Shown here one piece after another: positions 1 through 5,574 of a stretch of DNA of 5,574 nt. The notes below the pieces were generated by a model, which saw only the letters and a program-made list of their open reading frames with translations, was not told the origin of the DNA and searched no databases. The position numbers were made by a program, and so were the translations under genes. Positions within the stretch are counted from its first letter, which is position 1. Each line of letters starts with the position of its first letter. Source of the DNA: Deltaproteobacteria bacterium (GTDB lineage Bacteria > Desulfobacterota_C > Deferrisomatia > Deferrisomatales > JACRMM01); the NCBI GenBank assembly GCA_016218905.1, contig JACRCS010000085.1:1-5574 (forward strand), written 5' to 3'.

Positions 1-697
1 CCCGGGTGCGGGCTACGTCGTCGCCTTCCCGAACCCACACGGCTCGACCGGCTGGGGGCAGGACTTCACCGCCGCCATCTCGGGCGACTGGGACGGCAAG
101 GTGATGAAGGACATCCGCGCCGTGACCGAATGGATCGAGGTACAGCCGTGGGCCGACAAAGGCCGGATGGGGGCGATGGGCTGGTCGTGGGGCGGCTACG
201 CGATGATGTGGCTCGCCGGAAACGACAACCACTTCAAGGCGCTCGCCTCGATGATGGGCGTCTACGACCTCCGGTCGATGTACTCGATGACCGAGGAGCT
301 CTGGTTCCCCGAATGGGACCTGAAGGGGACCCCCTGGCAGAACCCCGCAGGGTACGCGAAGCAGAGCCCGTCGACGTACGTCGAGAAGTTCAAGACCCCG
401 ACGCTCGTCGTCACTGGCCAGAAGGACTTTCGCGTTCCCTACACGCAGTCGCTCGCCTTCTTCACCGACCTGCAGAAGATGGGTGTCCCATCGCGCCTGA
501 TCGTCCTCACGAACGCGAGCCACTGGCCCGGCTGGTACGACATGGTCCTCTACTACGCCGCCCATCTCGACTGGTTCCACAAGTATCTCGGCGGCGCCCC
601 TGCCCCGTACGACCCGAAGGCCCTCGTGGCGAACGACGTCTTCGGGAAGGAGAAGTCCGAGGGCGGCGACGAGCCGAAGAAGGACGCGTCGAAGTGA
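1..697 (+). CDS. S9-family serine peptidase (prolyl oligopeptidase / acylaminoacyl-peptidase type), C-terminal catalytic domain, 5'-truncated
   Basis: The frame is open from base 2 to the TGA at 695-697, giving 231 visible residues; the N-terminal part, normally a beta-propeller, lies outside the window. The first codons already read as family sequence (NPHGSTGWGQDF, visible residues 11-22), so the ATG/GTG codons near 101 are internal, not starts. The alpha/beta-hydrolase catalytic triad is complete: Ser62 in GWSWGGYA (codon 185-187), Asp142 in TGQKDFRVP (codon 425-427) and His174 in NASHWPGW (codon 521-523). The family hydrolyses peptide bonds in oligopeptides, often releasing dipeptides or acyl-amino acids; many members are periplasmic or secreted, but the N-terminus that would decide location is missing. 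The last 15 or so residues (KEKSEGGDEPKKDASK) form a charged, probably disordered tail. The gene converges on the RND operon and is probably unrelated to it. The family is certain; DPP-like versus acylaminoacyl-peptidase specificity cannot be told from this part. Confidence 0.93.
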   Translation, partial: PGAGYVVAFPNPHGSTGWGQDFTAAISGDWDGKVMKDIRAVTEWIEVQPWADKGRMGAMGWSWGGYAMMWLAGNDNHFKALASMMGVYDLRSMYSMTEELWFPEWDLKGTPWQNPAGYAKQSPSTYVEKFKTPTLVVTGQKDFRVPYTQSLAFFTDLQKMGVPSRLIVLTNASHWPGWYDMVLYYAAHLDWFHKYLGGAPAPYDPKALVANDVFGKEKSEGGDEPKKDASK

Positions 698-724
698 CCT
701 GATCGGGGGGACCACACCCGGCGA

Positions 725-749
725 CCGGTCGGCCTCACGGCTCGACCGG
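725..749. terminator. Hairpin in the convergent gap, possible terminator for the S9 peptidase gene
   Basis: The stem CCGGTCG (725-731) pairs with CGACCGG (743-749). It continues inward as GCC (732-734) with GGC (739-741), with one bulged T at 742 and a TCAC loop. It starts 27 bases after the peptidase stop codon and would form in transcripts from either strand. No T-run follows on either side, so it is not a classic intrinsic terminator. A role in termination or 3'-end protection is inferred from position and stem strength. Confidence 0.45.
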
Positions 750-764
750 CCGCCGGAGCGGCCG
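747..764. terminator. GC hairpin directly after the RND permease stop codon
   Basis: The stem CGGCCGC (747-753) pairs with GCGGCCG (758-764) around a CGGA loop. The hairpin abuts the permease stop codon (TGA, complement of 765-767). On the minus strand no T-run follows it. It shares bases 747-749 with the hairpin at 725-749, so the two cannot both form fully in one RNA. Position suggests a transcript 3' end for the efflux operon; the stem is directly visible, the role is inferred. Confidence 0.4.
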
Positions 765-3302
765 TCACACCGCCGGGACCAGTTCGGGTCGGTCCGTCTC
801 CCTTCTCGCCGGCCCCTCCATGGCCGACTCGGCGGCGGTGTGCGTCCGGGCCACGAGCACGTAGATGGATGGGACGACGAGGAGCGTGAAGGCGGTGCCG
901 ATGAACATGCCGGTGACGAGCATGATGCCGATGGAGTTGCGGGCGCCGGCCCCCGGTCCGCTCGCGAGGACGAGCGGAAGGTGCCCCATGATCGTGGCCG
1001 CCGTCGTCATCAGGATCGGCCGCAGACGGGTGCTCGCGGCTTCGATGACGGCCTCCACCTTGCCGACGCCCCGCTCCTGTACCTTGTTCGCGAACTCGAC
1101 GATGAGGATCCCGTTCTTCGCGATGAGCCCGACGAGCGTGATGAGCCCTACCTGGCTGTAGATGTTCAGGGACGTAAAGGAGAGGAACGAGAAGAGGAGC
1201 GAGCCCGCGAGCGCGAGGGGCACCGACCCCGCGAGGATGATGAACGGGTCGCGGAAGCTGTTGAACTGGGCCGCGAGGACGAGGTATATGAGGATCGCCG
1301 AGAGGAGGAAGGTCCCGAGGAACTTGCTCCCTTCGGTGCGCAGCTGGCGCGACTCGCCGGCGTAGTCGAGCGTGAAACCCTTCGGCAGGATCGCCGCGGC
1401 CTCCTCCTCGAGCACCTTCAGCGCCGCGTCGAGCGAGACTCCGGGCGGGACGACGCCCTGGATGCGAACGGCGTTGAGCTGCTGGAAGCGCTTCAGCTCG
1501 CGCGGCTCGGTGGTCGTCTTCAGCGCGGCGAAGGTGGCGAGCGGAACGAGCCGGCCCCCGGCCCCCTTCACGTGGATCTGCTGGAGCTGCCCGGGTGTGA
1601 GGCGCTCGGCGCGTTTCACCTGCGGGATCACTTTGTAGCTCCGACCCTGGATGCTGAAACGGTTGACGTAGTTCCCGCCGAGGAGCGTAGAGAGGTCCTT
1701 TCCCGCGTCGGAGAGGTTGACGCCCTGGGCCCGGACCCTGTCACGGTCGAAGACGACCTCGGCCTGGGGCTGGTCGAACTTCAGGTCGGAGTCGGCGTAC
1801 ATGAAGAGGCCGCTGGCGAAGGCTTTTCCCACGAGCTGGTCCGCGAGCTCGGCGAGGCGCGCCGGCTCGGCGGTGGAGGCGACGACGAGGTCGACCGGGA
1901 AGTCCCCGCCCCCCGGAAGCGCCGGCGGGGTGAGCGAGATGACGCGGACGCCCGGGATCTTCGCGAGGCTGCCGGCGGCCTCCATCTGGAGCTGCTGGGC
2001 CGATTTCTTCCTCTCGCTCCAGGGCTTGGTGACCATCCCGCCGAAGCCCCCGCTCGGAAACGTGATCTGGAAGATGCTGTCGCTCTCGGGGAAGGCGCGG
2101 TAGACGTCGTGCACCTGTGAGGCGAAGAGCTTCGTCTGGTCGAGCGTCGCGTTCGGCGCCGCCTGGACGATGCCGAAGACGATTCCCTGATCCTCCTGTG
2201 GCGCGAGCTCCTTCTGGGAGAAGAGGTAGAAAGGGAAGATGAGGAGCGTGACGAGGACCCAGAGCGTGAGGACGACGGGACGGTAATTCAGGGTCGCCGC
2301 GAGCTGCCGCCGGTAGGTTGCGCGGACGAACTCGAAGCGCCTGTTGACCCAGCCCGCGAAGCCGTGCTCGGAGTCCCCCGCGCGCAGGAGCCGCGACCCC
2401 ATCATCGGCGAGAGGGTCAGCGCCACGACACCCGAGACGATGACCGCGCCCGCCAGTGTGAAGGCAAACTCGCGGAAGAGCGCTCCGGTGAGGCCTCCCT
2501 GGATGCCGATCGGGGCGTAGACGGCCGCGAGGGTGATCGTCATCGCGACGATCGGCCCGACGAGCTCGCGGGCGGCGTGGAGGGCCGCCTCGAACGGCTT
2601 CTGCCCGAGCTGGATGTGCCGCTCGACGTTCTCCACCATGACGATGGCGTCGTCCACGACGAGGCCGACGGACAGGACGATCGCCAGGAGGGTCAGGAGG
2701 TTGATGGTGAAACCAGCGAGCGCCATGAGGAAGACCGCGCCGACGAGCGAGACCGGTATGGCGACGATCGGGATGACGACGGACCGGAACGAGCCGAGGA
2801 AGAGAAAGATGACGAGGATGACGATGAGGAGGGTCTCGGTGAGGGTCTTCAAGACCTCGTCGATGGCGTCCTGGATGTAGGCCGTCGAGTCGTAAGGGAT
2901 TCCCACCTGCATTCCCGCCGGGAGCTGGGCGCGGATTTCCGGGATCGCCTCCCGCACCCGCCGGATGACCTCCAGCGCGTTCGCCGTCGGGAGGACCCAG
3001 ACACCCATGAAGGTCGCGTCCTGACCGTTGAAGTGGACGTCCGACTCGTAGTCTTCCGCACCCAGGACGACGTCGGCGATCTCGCCGAGACGGACGACCG
3101 ACCCCTTGTCCTCCTTGACGACGAGCTGCTTGAACTCCTCGGCCGTCTTCAGGTTCGTGTTCGCCACGAGGTTCACGGAGACCATCGACCCCTTCGTCCG
3201 GCCGAGGGCCGACAGGGAGTTGTTGTTCTCCAGCGCGTCGCGCACCTGAGAGGCCGAGAGCCCGAGCGAGGCCATCTTGTCCGGCTTCAGCCAGATCCTC
3301 AT
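765..3302 (-). CDS. RND permease, C-terminal fragment (codons 185-1029), open from an internal ATG after the second TAG
   Basis: This segment encodes 845 residues, numbered here by full-length codon (fragment position plus 184). It contains the rest of the first porter half, then the membrane helices that start near VILVIFLFLGSF (residue 345). TM4 carries the paired aspartates of the proton relay in GLVVDDAIVMVENVER (Asp401-Asp402, equivalent to AcrB Asp407/408). TM7 is near residues 527-545, and the second periplasmic half follows. The last helices include the TM10 lysine in VGLIAKNGILIVEFAN (Lys913, equivalent to AcrB Lys940). All proton-relay residues are therefore intact. The ATG at 3302 is the internal methionine of the conserved FAMRIW segment and has no well-spaced ribosome site (nearest GGGAG is 12 or more bases away), so it is probably not a natural start. 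The product would lack TM1 and most of PN1. Confidence 0.75.
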   Translation of the reverse strand: MRIWLKPDKMASLGLSASQVRDALENNNSLSALGRTKGSMVSVNLVANTNLKTAEEFKQLVVKEDKGSVVRLGEIADVVLGAEDYESDVHFNGQDATFMGVWVLPTANALEVIRRVREAIPEIRAQLPAGMQVGIPYDSTAYIQDAIDEVLKTLTETLLIVILVIFLFLGSFRSVVIPIVAIPVSLVGAVFLMALAGFTINLLTLLAIVLSVGLVVDDAIVMVENVERHIQLGQKPFEAALHAARELVGPIVAMTITLAAVYAPIGIQGGLTGALFREFAFTLAGAVIVSGVVALTLSPMMGSRLLRAGDSEHGFAGWVNRRFEFVRATYRRQLAATLNYRPVVLTLWVLVTLLIFPFYLFSQKELAPQEDQGIVFGIVQAAPNATLDQTKLFASQVHDVYRAFPESDSIFQITFPSGGFGGMVTKPWSERKKSAQQLQMEAAGSLAKIPGVRVISLTPPALPGGGDFPVDLVVASTAEPARLAELADQLVGKAFASGLFMYADSDLKFDQPQAEVVFDRDRVRAQGVNLSDAGKDLSTLLGGNYVNRFSIQGRSYKVIPQVKRAERLTPGQLQQIHVKGAGGRLVPLATFAALKTTTEPRELKRFQQLNAVRIQGVVPPGVSLDAALKVLEEEAAAILPKGFTLDYAGESRQLRTEGSKFLGTFLLSAILIYLVLAAQFNSFRDPFIILAGSVPLALAGSLLFSFLSFTSLNIYSQVGLITLVGLIAKNGILIVEFANKVQERGVGKVEAVIEAASTRLRPILMTTAATIMGHLPLVLASGPGAGARNSIGIMLVTGMFIGTAFTLLVVPSIYVLVARTHTAAESAMEGPARRETDRPELVPAV

Positions 3303-3431
3303 CGCGAAGGTCCGGCTCCCGAGGATGTCGGCGCGCTGGACTCCGCTGATGGCCTATATCTTCGCCTGGACGAATAGGGTGAGGTAGTCGGTGATCTTGT
3401 TATGGTCGAGGTCGCTGGAGGAGAATCCGAC

Positions 3432-3854
3432 CTACATCGCCGCGAACTGCGAGTCGGCGGTCTCGAGCTCGATGCCCGGCGCCTGTGCCTCGGGGGGGAG
3501 GTCGTTTCGGACCTGGGCGACCTTGGCCTGCACCTGGGTGAGCGCCGCGTTCGTGTCGTAGTTCAACCTGAGGTGGACGGTGATCGTGCTGACGCCCTGG
3601 GCGCTCGAAGACTCGAGGTAGTCGATGCCGTCCGCGCTCGCGATGACCCGTTCGAGGGGCGTGGCGATGAAGCCGCGGACCAGCTCGGCGCTCGCGCCGA
3701 CATAGACCGTCGTCACCTTCACGACGGCGACGTCGCTTCGGGGGTACTGGCGGACGGAGAGGGAGCGGACCGACTGCAGCCCCGCGATCGTGATGACGAG
3801 GCTGACGACGACCGCGAGTACGGGGCGGCGGATGAAGACGTCGGTCAGCTTCAT
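3432..3854 (-). CDS. RND permease, N-terminal fragment (codons 1-140) ending at the first TAG
   Basis: This open segment encodes 140 residues. It starts with a short cytoplasmic end (MKLTDVFIRRP), followed by the first membrane helix at about residues 13-30 (AVVVSLVITIAGLQSV). The start of the periplasmic porter domain follows, including the conserved QYPRSD region near residue 36 and the ATPLERVIA segment in the 60s-70s. It stops at ...DSQFAAM, where intact relatives continue with an aromatic or aliphatic residue into a VGFSS-like strand. By ungapped comparison with remembered AcrB sequence, the stop falls near AcrB residue 139, in the PN1 subdomain. Alone, this piece has one membrane helix and part of one porter subdomain and could not transport. 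It is translationally coupled to the adaptor gene. Treat it as one half of the interrupted gene rather than an independent protein. Confidence 0.75.
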   Translation of the reverse strand: MKLTDVFIRRPVLAVVVSLVITIAGLQSVRSLSVRQYPRSDVAVVKVTTVYVGASAELVRGFIATPLERVIASADGIDYLESSSAQGVSTITVHLRLNYDTNAALTQVQAKVAQVRNDLPPEAQAPGIELETADSQFAAM

Positions 3855-4987
3855 CACGAGTCCTGGGGCTGCGGGGCCGGGTTGTTCGGAGGCTGGACTT
3901 TGTTGTTTACCTCGACGGCGGCGCCGTTTCGGAGCTTGAAGGTGCCCGCCGTGACGATCTCCTGTCCCGGCTTCAGCCCCGAGACGACAGCCACCTGGTC
4001 GCCCCGGCCTTCCCCCAGCTTTACGAATTGCTGCTGAACGCCCCGGTAGGGGACTCCCGCGGGGTTCTTCAGCTGGCTCACCACGAATACGGAGTCGCCG
4101 TAGGGCGCGTAGCTGATCGCCGACGCGGGGAGGGCGATCACCGGCGAGCTCGTCCCCAGAACCACCCCGACCTCTACGAACATGCCCGGGTGGAGGCTAC
4201 CGTCCGGATTCGAGAAGGAGGCCTGGACCTGGACGTTGCGGGTCGCCGGGTCGACTACGGAGTCGATCGCCGTGACGACGCCGTCGAGGCGGCGAGCCGG
4301 CTCCGACGCTCCCCGCGCCTGGACCCGGACCCCCGCGCCCGCGCGGACGCGGCCGATCTCCTGCTGCGGAACCGAGAAGCTGACGAAGATCGGATCGAGC
4401 GACTGGAGGGGGACGATCGCTTCGCCCGCGTCCAGGTACTGGCCGAGATTCGCCTGCCGAATGCCGAGGACTCCGGAAAAGGGGGCGCGAATCGTCTTCC
4501 GTTCGAGGATCGCCTTGATCTCGCCCACGCGAGCGGCTCCCTGGCTGTGCTCGGCAACGAAGCGATCGAACTCCGCCTGTGCGACGACCCCGCCGTCGCG
4601 AAGGCCACGGGCTCGCTCGAGATTGAGACGGGCCAGCTCGAGCTGCGCCTCGGCGGCGGAGAGCTGCGCCCGCTCCTGCCTCGCGTCGAGCTCCGCCAGG
4701 ACGACCCCAGCGTGAACGGCTTTACCGGACTCGAAGGCGATCCTTTCGACGACGCCTGGGAGGTCCGCGCTCACCGTGACGCCCTGGACTGCCACGACGG
4801 TACCGATCGCCGCCAGATTGGCAGACCACTGCTCCTCGCGGGCGAGGGTCGTGGTCACAGCCTCCGGGGGGGGCTGGAAGGAGGAGTTCTGCGCGACGGC
4901 CACCCGGATCTGGCTCACCTTCACGCCCGCGACCGCAAGGACGAAGATGCCCACGAGGATCAACATCCAGCTCATCCGTCTCTTCAT
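3854..4987 (-). CDS. RND efflux periplasmic adaptor subunit (membrane fusion protein, HlyD/AcrA-like)
   Basis: The 377-residue product is the usual length for RND adaptors, which bridge the inner-membrane permease and an outer-membrane channel. A short basic N-terminus (MKRRMSW) is followed by a hydrophobic stretch at about residues 8-24, a signal peptide or membrane anchor. There is no cysteine lipobox, so it is not a lipoprotein of the AcrA kind. The first lipoyl half is at about 62-100 (VSADLPGVVERIAFESGKAV). A short alpha-helical hairpin at about 101-155 is rich in Ala, Glu, Arg and Leu, and the second lipoyl half contains RAPFSGVLG (167-175). The beta-barrel is at about 197-275, including VVDPATRNVQVQASF and the LHPGMFVEV segment, and the membrane-proximal domain is at about 283-360. 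The C-terminus is Pro/Gln/Asn-rich. It is first in the operon and overlaps the permease start by one base. The gene looks intact; its partner does not, so its function in this strain is uncertain. Confidence 0.93.
   Translation of the reverse strand: MKRRMSWMLILVGIFVLAVAGVKVSQIRVAVAQNSSFQPPPEAVTTTLAREEQWSANLAAIGTVVAVQGVTVSADLPGVVERIAFESGKAVHAGVVLAELDARQERAQLSAAEAQLELARLNLERARGLRDGGVVAQAEFDRFVAEHSQGAARVGEIKAILERKTIRAPFSGVLGIRQANLGQYLDAGEAIVPLQSLDPIFVSFSVPQQEIGRVRAGAGVRVQARGASEPARRLDGVVTAIDSVVDPATRNVQVQASFSNPDGSLHPGMFVEVGVVLGTSSPVIALPASAISYAPYGDSVFVVSQLKNPAGVPYRGVQQQFVKLGEGRGDQVAVVSGLKPGQEIVTAGTFKLRNGAAVEVNNKVQPPNNPAPQPQDS
3861..3864 (-). promoter_or_regulatory. Ribosome binding site of the RND permease, inside the end of the adaptor gene
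   Basis: On the minus strand AGGA lies six bases upstream of the ATG at 3852-3854, within the last codons of the adaptor gene. The adaptor stop TGA (3854-3856) shares one base with the permease ATG (TGATG), the usual arrangement for translational coupling. This favours ATG at 3854 over the GTG at 3857, which would be only three bases from the AGGA. Confidence 0.6.
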
Positions 4988-4994
4988 GAGAGGA

Positions 4995-5000
4995 CTCCCT
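4995..5000 (-). promoter_or_regulatory. Ribosome binding site of the adaptor gene
   Basis: On the minus strand AGGGAG ends seven bases before the ATG at 4985-4987. This is a strong purine-rich Shine-Dalgarno match at good spacing and supports that ATG rather than the internal Met5 codon as the start. Confidence 0.65.
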
Positions 5001-5044
5001 CTACCTCCGGCGGAAGGGCCGCCCCGCCGTCAATGCACGCCGGA

Positions 5045-5068
5045 CCTGCCGACGAGAGCTTCGGCAGG
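5045..5068. repeat. Inverted repeat upstream of the efflux operon, possible operator or 5' leader hairpin
   Basis: CCTGCCGA (5045-5052) and TCGGCAGG (5061-5068) are perfect 8-base inverted halves separated by 8 bases. The element sits about 58-81 bases upstream of the adaptor ATG. RND operons are often controlled by a TetR-, MarR- or MerR-type repressor binding such a dyad near the promoter, but no regulator gene is in the window. It could equally be an RNA hairpin in the leader. The repeat is seen directly; its role is inferred. Confidence 0.4.
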
Positions 5069-5127
5069 GCCCGCTTCCCCTCCCGGCGCTGAGAGAGATA
5101 CGACACTGTCTGCGACCCGGTTTCAAG

Positions 5128-5153
5128 AAAAACGGGAGGGTGCCCCCCCTCTC
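5128..5153 (-). terminator. Probable intrinsic terminator of purQ
   Basis: Read on the minus strand, a run of seven G (complement of 5143-5149) can pair with CCCTCCC (complement of 5134-5140) as a 6-bp stem with a GCAC loop and one G-U pair. An alternative fold pairs GAGGG with CCCTC. The stem is followed at once by G and five T (complement of 5128-5132). It lies about 75 bases after the purQ stop. A stem followed by a U-run is the expected form of a Rho-independent terminator, though the stem is short. It would separate purQ transcription from the efflux operon. Confidence 0.5.
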
Positions 5154-5164
5154 ACGGGCGAGGC

Positions 5165-5196
5165 AGAGCCGGCGGCCGCCCACAGGGCGCCGCTCT
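5165..5196. other. GC hairpin in the purQ 3' region
   Basis: AGAGC plus GGCG (5165-5169 and 5171-5174, with C5170 bulged) pairs with CGCC plus GCTCT (5188-5196). An alternative inner fold is CGCCC/GGGCG around an ACA loop. It sits about 30 bases after the purQ stop codon and before the T-run terminator. No T-run follows it. It may stabilise the mRNA 3' end or cause pausing; it could also be chance in such GC-rich DNA. Confidence 0.3.
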
Positions 5197-5226
5197 GAAG
5201 CCTCTCGCTCGGCCCGAAACTGCGCG

Positions 5227-5574
5227 TCAGACGCTGCGCCGCGTCAGGAGACCCATCGCGAACGAGCGGAAGAGCCGCGCGCCGTCGGCATTGCCGAGCA
5301 TCGCCTCGGAGGCCCGCTCGGGGTGAGGCATCAACCCGACGACGTTCCGCTCGCGGTTGCAGACGCCCGCGACGTCGTCGAGGGAGCCGTTCGGGTTCGC
5401 GCCGGTGGCGCGCGTCCCCGTCGCGTCGCAGTAGCGGAAAACGACCTGGTCGTGCGTCGTCACGTCGTCCCACGACTCCGCCTCGGCGCGCCAGTTCCCG
5501 TCGCCGTGGGCGATCGGGAGACGCAGGACGTCCCCCTTCGTCAGCTCGGCGGTGAACGGCGTCCGGATCGTCTC
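5227..5574 (-). CDS. purQ: Phosphoribosylformylglycinamidine synthase subunit PurQ (glutaminase), C-terminal part, truncated by the window edge
   Basis: The frame is open from the right edge to TGA (5227-5229), giving 115 residues. PurQ is the class I glutamine amidotransferase subunit that releases ammonia from glutamine for PurL, at the FGAR-to-FGAM step of purine synthesis in the cytoplasm. Seen here are RLPIAHGDGNW (visible residues about 18-28), the GANPNGS(L)DDVAGVCNRERNV region, and GLMPHPERA, which carries the catalytic His and Glu of the triad. The nucleophile cysteine lies in the missing N-terminal half. The NPNGS(x)xxIAG-type segment and the short C-terminus after RLF separate a stand-alone PurQ from the large fused PurL and from other amidotransferases. 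GTG and ATG-like codons near 5463-5473 are internal. Partner genes purS and purL would be expected further right but cannot be seen. Confidence 0.93.
   Translation of the reverse strand, partial: ETIRTPFTAELTKGDVLRLPIAHGDGNWRAEAESWDDVTTHDQVVFRYCDATGTRATGANPNGSLDDVAGVCNRERNVVGLMPHPERASEAMLGNADGARLFRSFAMGLLTRRSV

Larger units (their letters stand above)
765..3854 (-). pseudogene. RND efflux permease (AcrB/HAE1-like), full-length frame interrupted by two in-frame TAG codons
   Basis: One reading frame runs from ATG (3852-3854) to TGA (765-767), 1029 codons before the stop, the usual length for HAE1-type RND permeases. These are trimeric inner-membrane proton antiporters that pump drugs, detergents or metabolites through an adaptor and an outer-membrane channel. 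The frame is broken only by TAG at 3432-3434 (codon 141) and TAG at 3354-3356 (codon 167). Between the two stops the translation still reads as porter-domain sequence (VGFSSSDLDHNKITDYL, then VQAKI), and after the second it continues AISGVQRADILGSRTFAM, so no frameshift is involved. The start is set by TGATG overlap with the adaptor gene, an AGGA six bases upstream of the ATG, and the typical N-terminus MKLTDVFIRRPVLA. GTG at 3855-3857 is an alternative start one codon earlier. Whether this is a true pseudogene, a sequence error or a suppressed reading frame cannot be decided here. Substrate unknown. Confidence 0.85.
4988..5226. other. Intergenic region between purQ and the efflux operon
   Basis: This 239-base gap has no credible gene. 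From the purQ side it holds a GC hairpin (5165-5196), a probable terminator (5128-5153), an inverted repeat (5045-5068) and the adaptor ribosome site (4995-5000). The adaptor-proximal part should contain the efflux operon promoter if the terminator is real. I could not find a convincing sigma-70 pair: TTGAAA (complement of 5121-5126) and TATCTC (complement of 5095-5100) are 20 bases apart, which is too far. Confidence 0.6.

Noticed and set aside
130..702. Second plus-strand frame overlapping the S9 peptidase
   Set aside because: It is Arg-rich, out-of-frame translation of the peptidase, whose own frame carries the full catalytic triad.
553..768. Minus-strand 71-codon open frame across the convergent gap
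   Set aside because: It covers the peptidase 3' end and the hairpins, has no ribosome site or motif, and is explained by GC-rich composition.
840..2120. Long plus-strand open frame opposite the permease, coding for an Arg/Asp/Glu-rich protein
   Set aside because: It is antisense to an unmistakable RND gene, has low-complexity charged composition typical of the reverse frame of high-GC coding DNA, and shows no domain.
2364..3377. Long plus-strand open frame with a highly charged product
   Set aside because: It is another antisense shadow of the permease; composition (Asp/Arg/Glu runs) reflects the complement of hydrophobic membrane codons.
3302..3434. Programmed frameshift or intron explaining the gap between the two permease pieces
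   Set aside because: The two pieces are in the same frame and the 43-codon stretch between them reads as normal RND sequence, so nothing needs to be skipped or shifted except the two TAG codons.
3432..4037. Plus-strand frame reading through the amber region
   Set aside because: It is the antisense of the permease N-terminus and adaptor C-terminus; it does not offer a better explanation for the two TAG codons.
4028..5092. Plus-strand open frame of more than 350 codons opposite the adaptor
   Set aside because: It lies antisense to a well-supported adaptor gene, has no recognisable motif and no ribosome site.
5095..5126. Minus-strand TTGAAA and TATCTC as a sigma-70 promoter for the efflux operon
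   Set aside because: The spacing is 20 bases instead of about 17, the -10 match is poor, and the -35 sits right at the terminator T-run.

Overview
This is a high-GC bacterial window, roughly two-thirds G+C by eye, with strong third-position G/C bias in every real gene. It holds four genes in three transcription units, and both end genes run off the window. The protein style (a tryptophan-rich S9 peptidase with a charged tail, an HAE1-type RND pump, a separate short purQ subunit) would fit an Acidobacteriota-like or other Gram-negative soil or sediment lineage. That placement is a guess; nothing here fixes the taxon. The RND pump does imply a cell with an outer membrane.

Layout: (1) positions 1-697 on the plus strand carry the C-terminal catalytic domain of an S9-family serine peptidase, cut by the left edge. 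(2) Positions 698-764 are a short convergent intergenic gap filled by two overlapping GC-rich hairpins. (3) Positions 765-4987 on the minus strand are a two-gene efflux operon: a periplasmic adaptor (membrane fusion protein, 377 aa) is followed, with TGATG stop/start overlap, by an RND permease. (4) Positions 4988-5226 are intergenic and hold a likely purQ terminator, further hairpins and an inverted repeat upstream of the adaptor. (5) Positions 5227-5574 on the minus strand are the C-terminal half of purQ, cut by the right edge.

The main oddity is in the permease. From its ATG at 3854 to its TGA at 765 it is one continuous reading frame of normal family length (1029 codons plus stop), but it is interrupted by two in-frame TAG codons at codons 141 and 167. 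Residues on both sides of each TAG read through as normal RND sequence with no frameshift. As given, the sequence encodes a 140-residue N-terminal stub and a large remainder that can only restart at an internal ATG (3302). Sequencing or assembly error, a recent nonsense pseudogene, and amber suppression or recoding all remain possible; error or recent decay is most likely.

How the genes work together: the adaptor and permease would form two of the three parts of a tripartite drug or metabolite exporter. No outer-membrane channel gene and no regulator lie in the window, so those parts must be elsewhere. purQ (purine synthesis) and the S9 peptidase appear to be unrelated neighbours. I found no tRNA, rRNA, CRISPR array, insertion sequence or clearly new system.
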